A stretch of DNA of 7,254 bases, taken from the NCBI GenBank assembly GCA_024653405.1, contig JANLGB010000091.1, forward strand, positions 1,259 through 8,512, written 5' to 3'. A model generated the notes under the pieces. That model had not been told where the DNA came from. It searched no databases and was given only the letters and a program-made list of their open reading frames with translations. This document shows positions 6,574 to 7,254 of the stretch, one piece after another (positions within the stretch are counted from its first letter, which is position 1; each line of letters starts with the position of its first letter). Position numbers and translations under genes: made by a program. The stretch comes from Candidatus Saccharicenans sp. (lineage in GTDB: Bacteria > Acidobacteriota > Aminicenantia > Aminicenantales > Saccharicenantaceae).

Positions 6574-7254
6574 ATGGCCAGGATTTATGAAGATCTAACC
6601 ATAGCCATCAGGCGGTCTAAGGTGGCCCTGATGGTTCTGGCTGCTCTGTTGCTGCTGGGCCTTATTTTTTATTGGAAGATTCAGGTGCTGGACCACCAGA
6701 AGTACTGGAAAATGGCTGAAGCAAACCGCATCAGAGAATTCCCGCTGTCGGCACCGCGGGGACTGATCTTAGACCGGCAGAAGGTCATCCTGGCTGAAAA
6801 TGCTCCCAGCTTTAAGGTGTCCTTAGTGCGGGAGGCCGTCAGCGATTATGAACGGACGCTGCAGGAACTCAGCCAGCTGCTGGGGCTGAGCCAGGAAGAC
6901 CTGAAAAAACGGATAGACCGTTATCGTTTTCTGCCAGCTTTTGAGCCCATCGTCATCAAGGACAACCTGAAGCTGGAGGAAGTTTCAATCATCGAAGCCA
7001 GGAAGGATGAATTCCCGGAAATCAAGCTGGAAGTGGAACCCAAGAGATTTTATCCTTTCGCCCAGACGGGAGCTCACCTGATTGGCTACCTTCAGGAAGT
7101 ATCGGTCGATGAACTCAGAACTCAACCCGAAAAACGCTGGCGGGCCGGAGAAATGGTGGGTAAGGCCGGTCTGGAAAAGCAGTATCAGGCCCATTACGAG
7201 GCGTATCTCCACATCTTCCGGCGGCTGGGTTTGCCGGTCATCGCCGTGGCATCC
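6574..7254 (+). CDS. mrdA: Penicillin-binding protein 2, N-terminal part, with a foreign-looking tail at the window end
   Basis: PBP2 is the elongasome transpeptidase that cross-links new peptidoglycan in the periplasm. The ATG at 6574 has AAGGG 5 nt upstream and lies 8 nt after the mreD stop. The 227 visible residues show a short cytoplasmic start, a membrane helix at about 17-34, and the PBP dimerisation/pedestal region. Its marks are APRGLILDR (60-68), the R-x-YP...AHLIGYL block (158-173) and GEMVGKAGLEKQY (192-204). The transpeptidase domain with its SxxK serine would lie beyond the window. PBP2 normally continues after GLExxY with a Y/L-x-G-x-x-G stretch leading to a V-D-x-x-GR motif. 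Here the frame instead reads AHYEAYLHIFRRLGLPVIAVAS, which resembles prolyl-tRNA synthetase. No stop interrupts the frame. The PBP2 call is firm for residues 1 to about 200; the tail is treated separately. Confidence 0.88.
   Translation, partial: MARIYEDLTIAIRRSKVALMVLAALLLLGLIFYWKIQVLDHQKYWKMAEANRIREFPLSAPRGLILDRQKVILAENAPSFKVSLVREAVSDYERTLQELSQLLGLSQEDLKKRIDRYRFLPAFEPIVIKDNLKLEEVSIIEARKDEFPEIKLEVEPKRFYPFAQTGAHLIGYLQEVSVDELRTQPEKRWRAGEMVGKAGLEKQYQAHYEAYLHIFRRLGLPVIAVAS
7189..7254 (+). other. Prolyl-tRNA synthetase-like segment joined in frame to mrdA (possible chimeric junction)
   Basis: Residues 206-227 of the mrdA frame, AHYEAYLHIFRRLGLPVIAVAS, match the pattern of class II prolyl-tRNA synthetase just after motif 2. 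There Y-x-x-Y-x-x-IF-x-R-x-GL-x-x-x-x-V precedes D-x-G-x-x-GG. It does not match the PBP2 pedestal sequence expected here. The preceding GLEKQYQ (199-205) could belong to either protein, so the switch point cannot be placed better than about 7168-7190. The resemblance is judged from memory of family patterns, over only 22-29 residues. If correct, the end of the window is an assembly chimera or a recombination junction; a real PBP2-ProRS fusion seems unlikely because one acts in the periplasm and the other in the cytoplasm. Confidence 0.6.

Noticed and set aside
6574..7254. A genuine PBP2-prolyl-tRNA synthetase fusion enzyme
   Set aside because: The two activities work on opposite sides of the membrane and the join falls in the middle of both folded domains, so a chimeric junction is the simpler explanation unless reads prove otherwise.

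Overview
The window looks like ordinary chromosomal DNA from a rod-shaped, moderately GC-rich, diderm-type bacterium. It carries a peptidoglycan hydrolase fragment, the protein-start pair def-fmt, an OPT-family membrane transporter, and the start of a cell-elongation operon, mreB-mreC-mreD-mrdA. The protein style (compact MreC, short MreD, a bacterial OPT transporter next to mreB) loosely recalls Acidobacteriota/Aminicenantes-like lineages. That is a low-confidence impression, because no rRNA or other strong phylogenetic marker is present.

Layout. From 3 to 437 on the plus strand is the C-terminal catalytic domain of an M23 metallopeptidase whose beginning lies outside the window. Convergent to it, on the minus strand, are fmt (488-1438) and def (1438-1950), which overlap by one base (TGATG). 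Upstream of def on the same strand is a 674-residue OPT-family transporter (2014-4038). A divergent regulatory region (4039-4194) separates it from the plus-strand elongation operon: mreB (4195-5226), mreC (5246-6082), mreD (6086-6565) and the 5' part of mrdA/PBP2 (6574 to the window end).

How the genes work together. Def and Fmt handle the two ends of the formyl-methionine cycle: Fmt adds formyl to initiator Met-tRNA and Def removes it from nascent proteins. MreB, MreC, MreD and PBP2 form the elongasome that directs lateral wall synthesis; rodA would be the usual next gene. The M23 enzyme acts on the same wall polymer but is not in the same operon.

Points that stand out. (1) The last roughly 25 codons of the mrdA frame stop looking like PBP2 and instead look like the catalytic domain of prolyl-tRNA synthetase. 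The switch occurs at a stretch (GLEKQYQ) that both families could encode, so the end of the window may be an assembly chimera or, less likely, a genuine fusion. (2) The divergent OPT/mreB region carries two overlapping palindromes that share a half-site, placed like an operator. (3) def has no visible Shine-Dalgarno sequence but has a well-spaced -35/-10 pair ending at its start codon, which predicts a leaderless def-fmt transcript. I found no CRISPR array, mobile element, tRNA or rRNA, and nothing that I would call a new multi-gene system.
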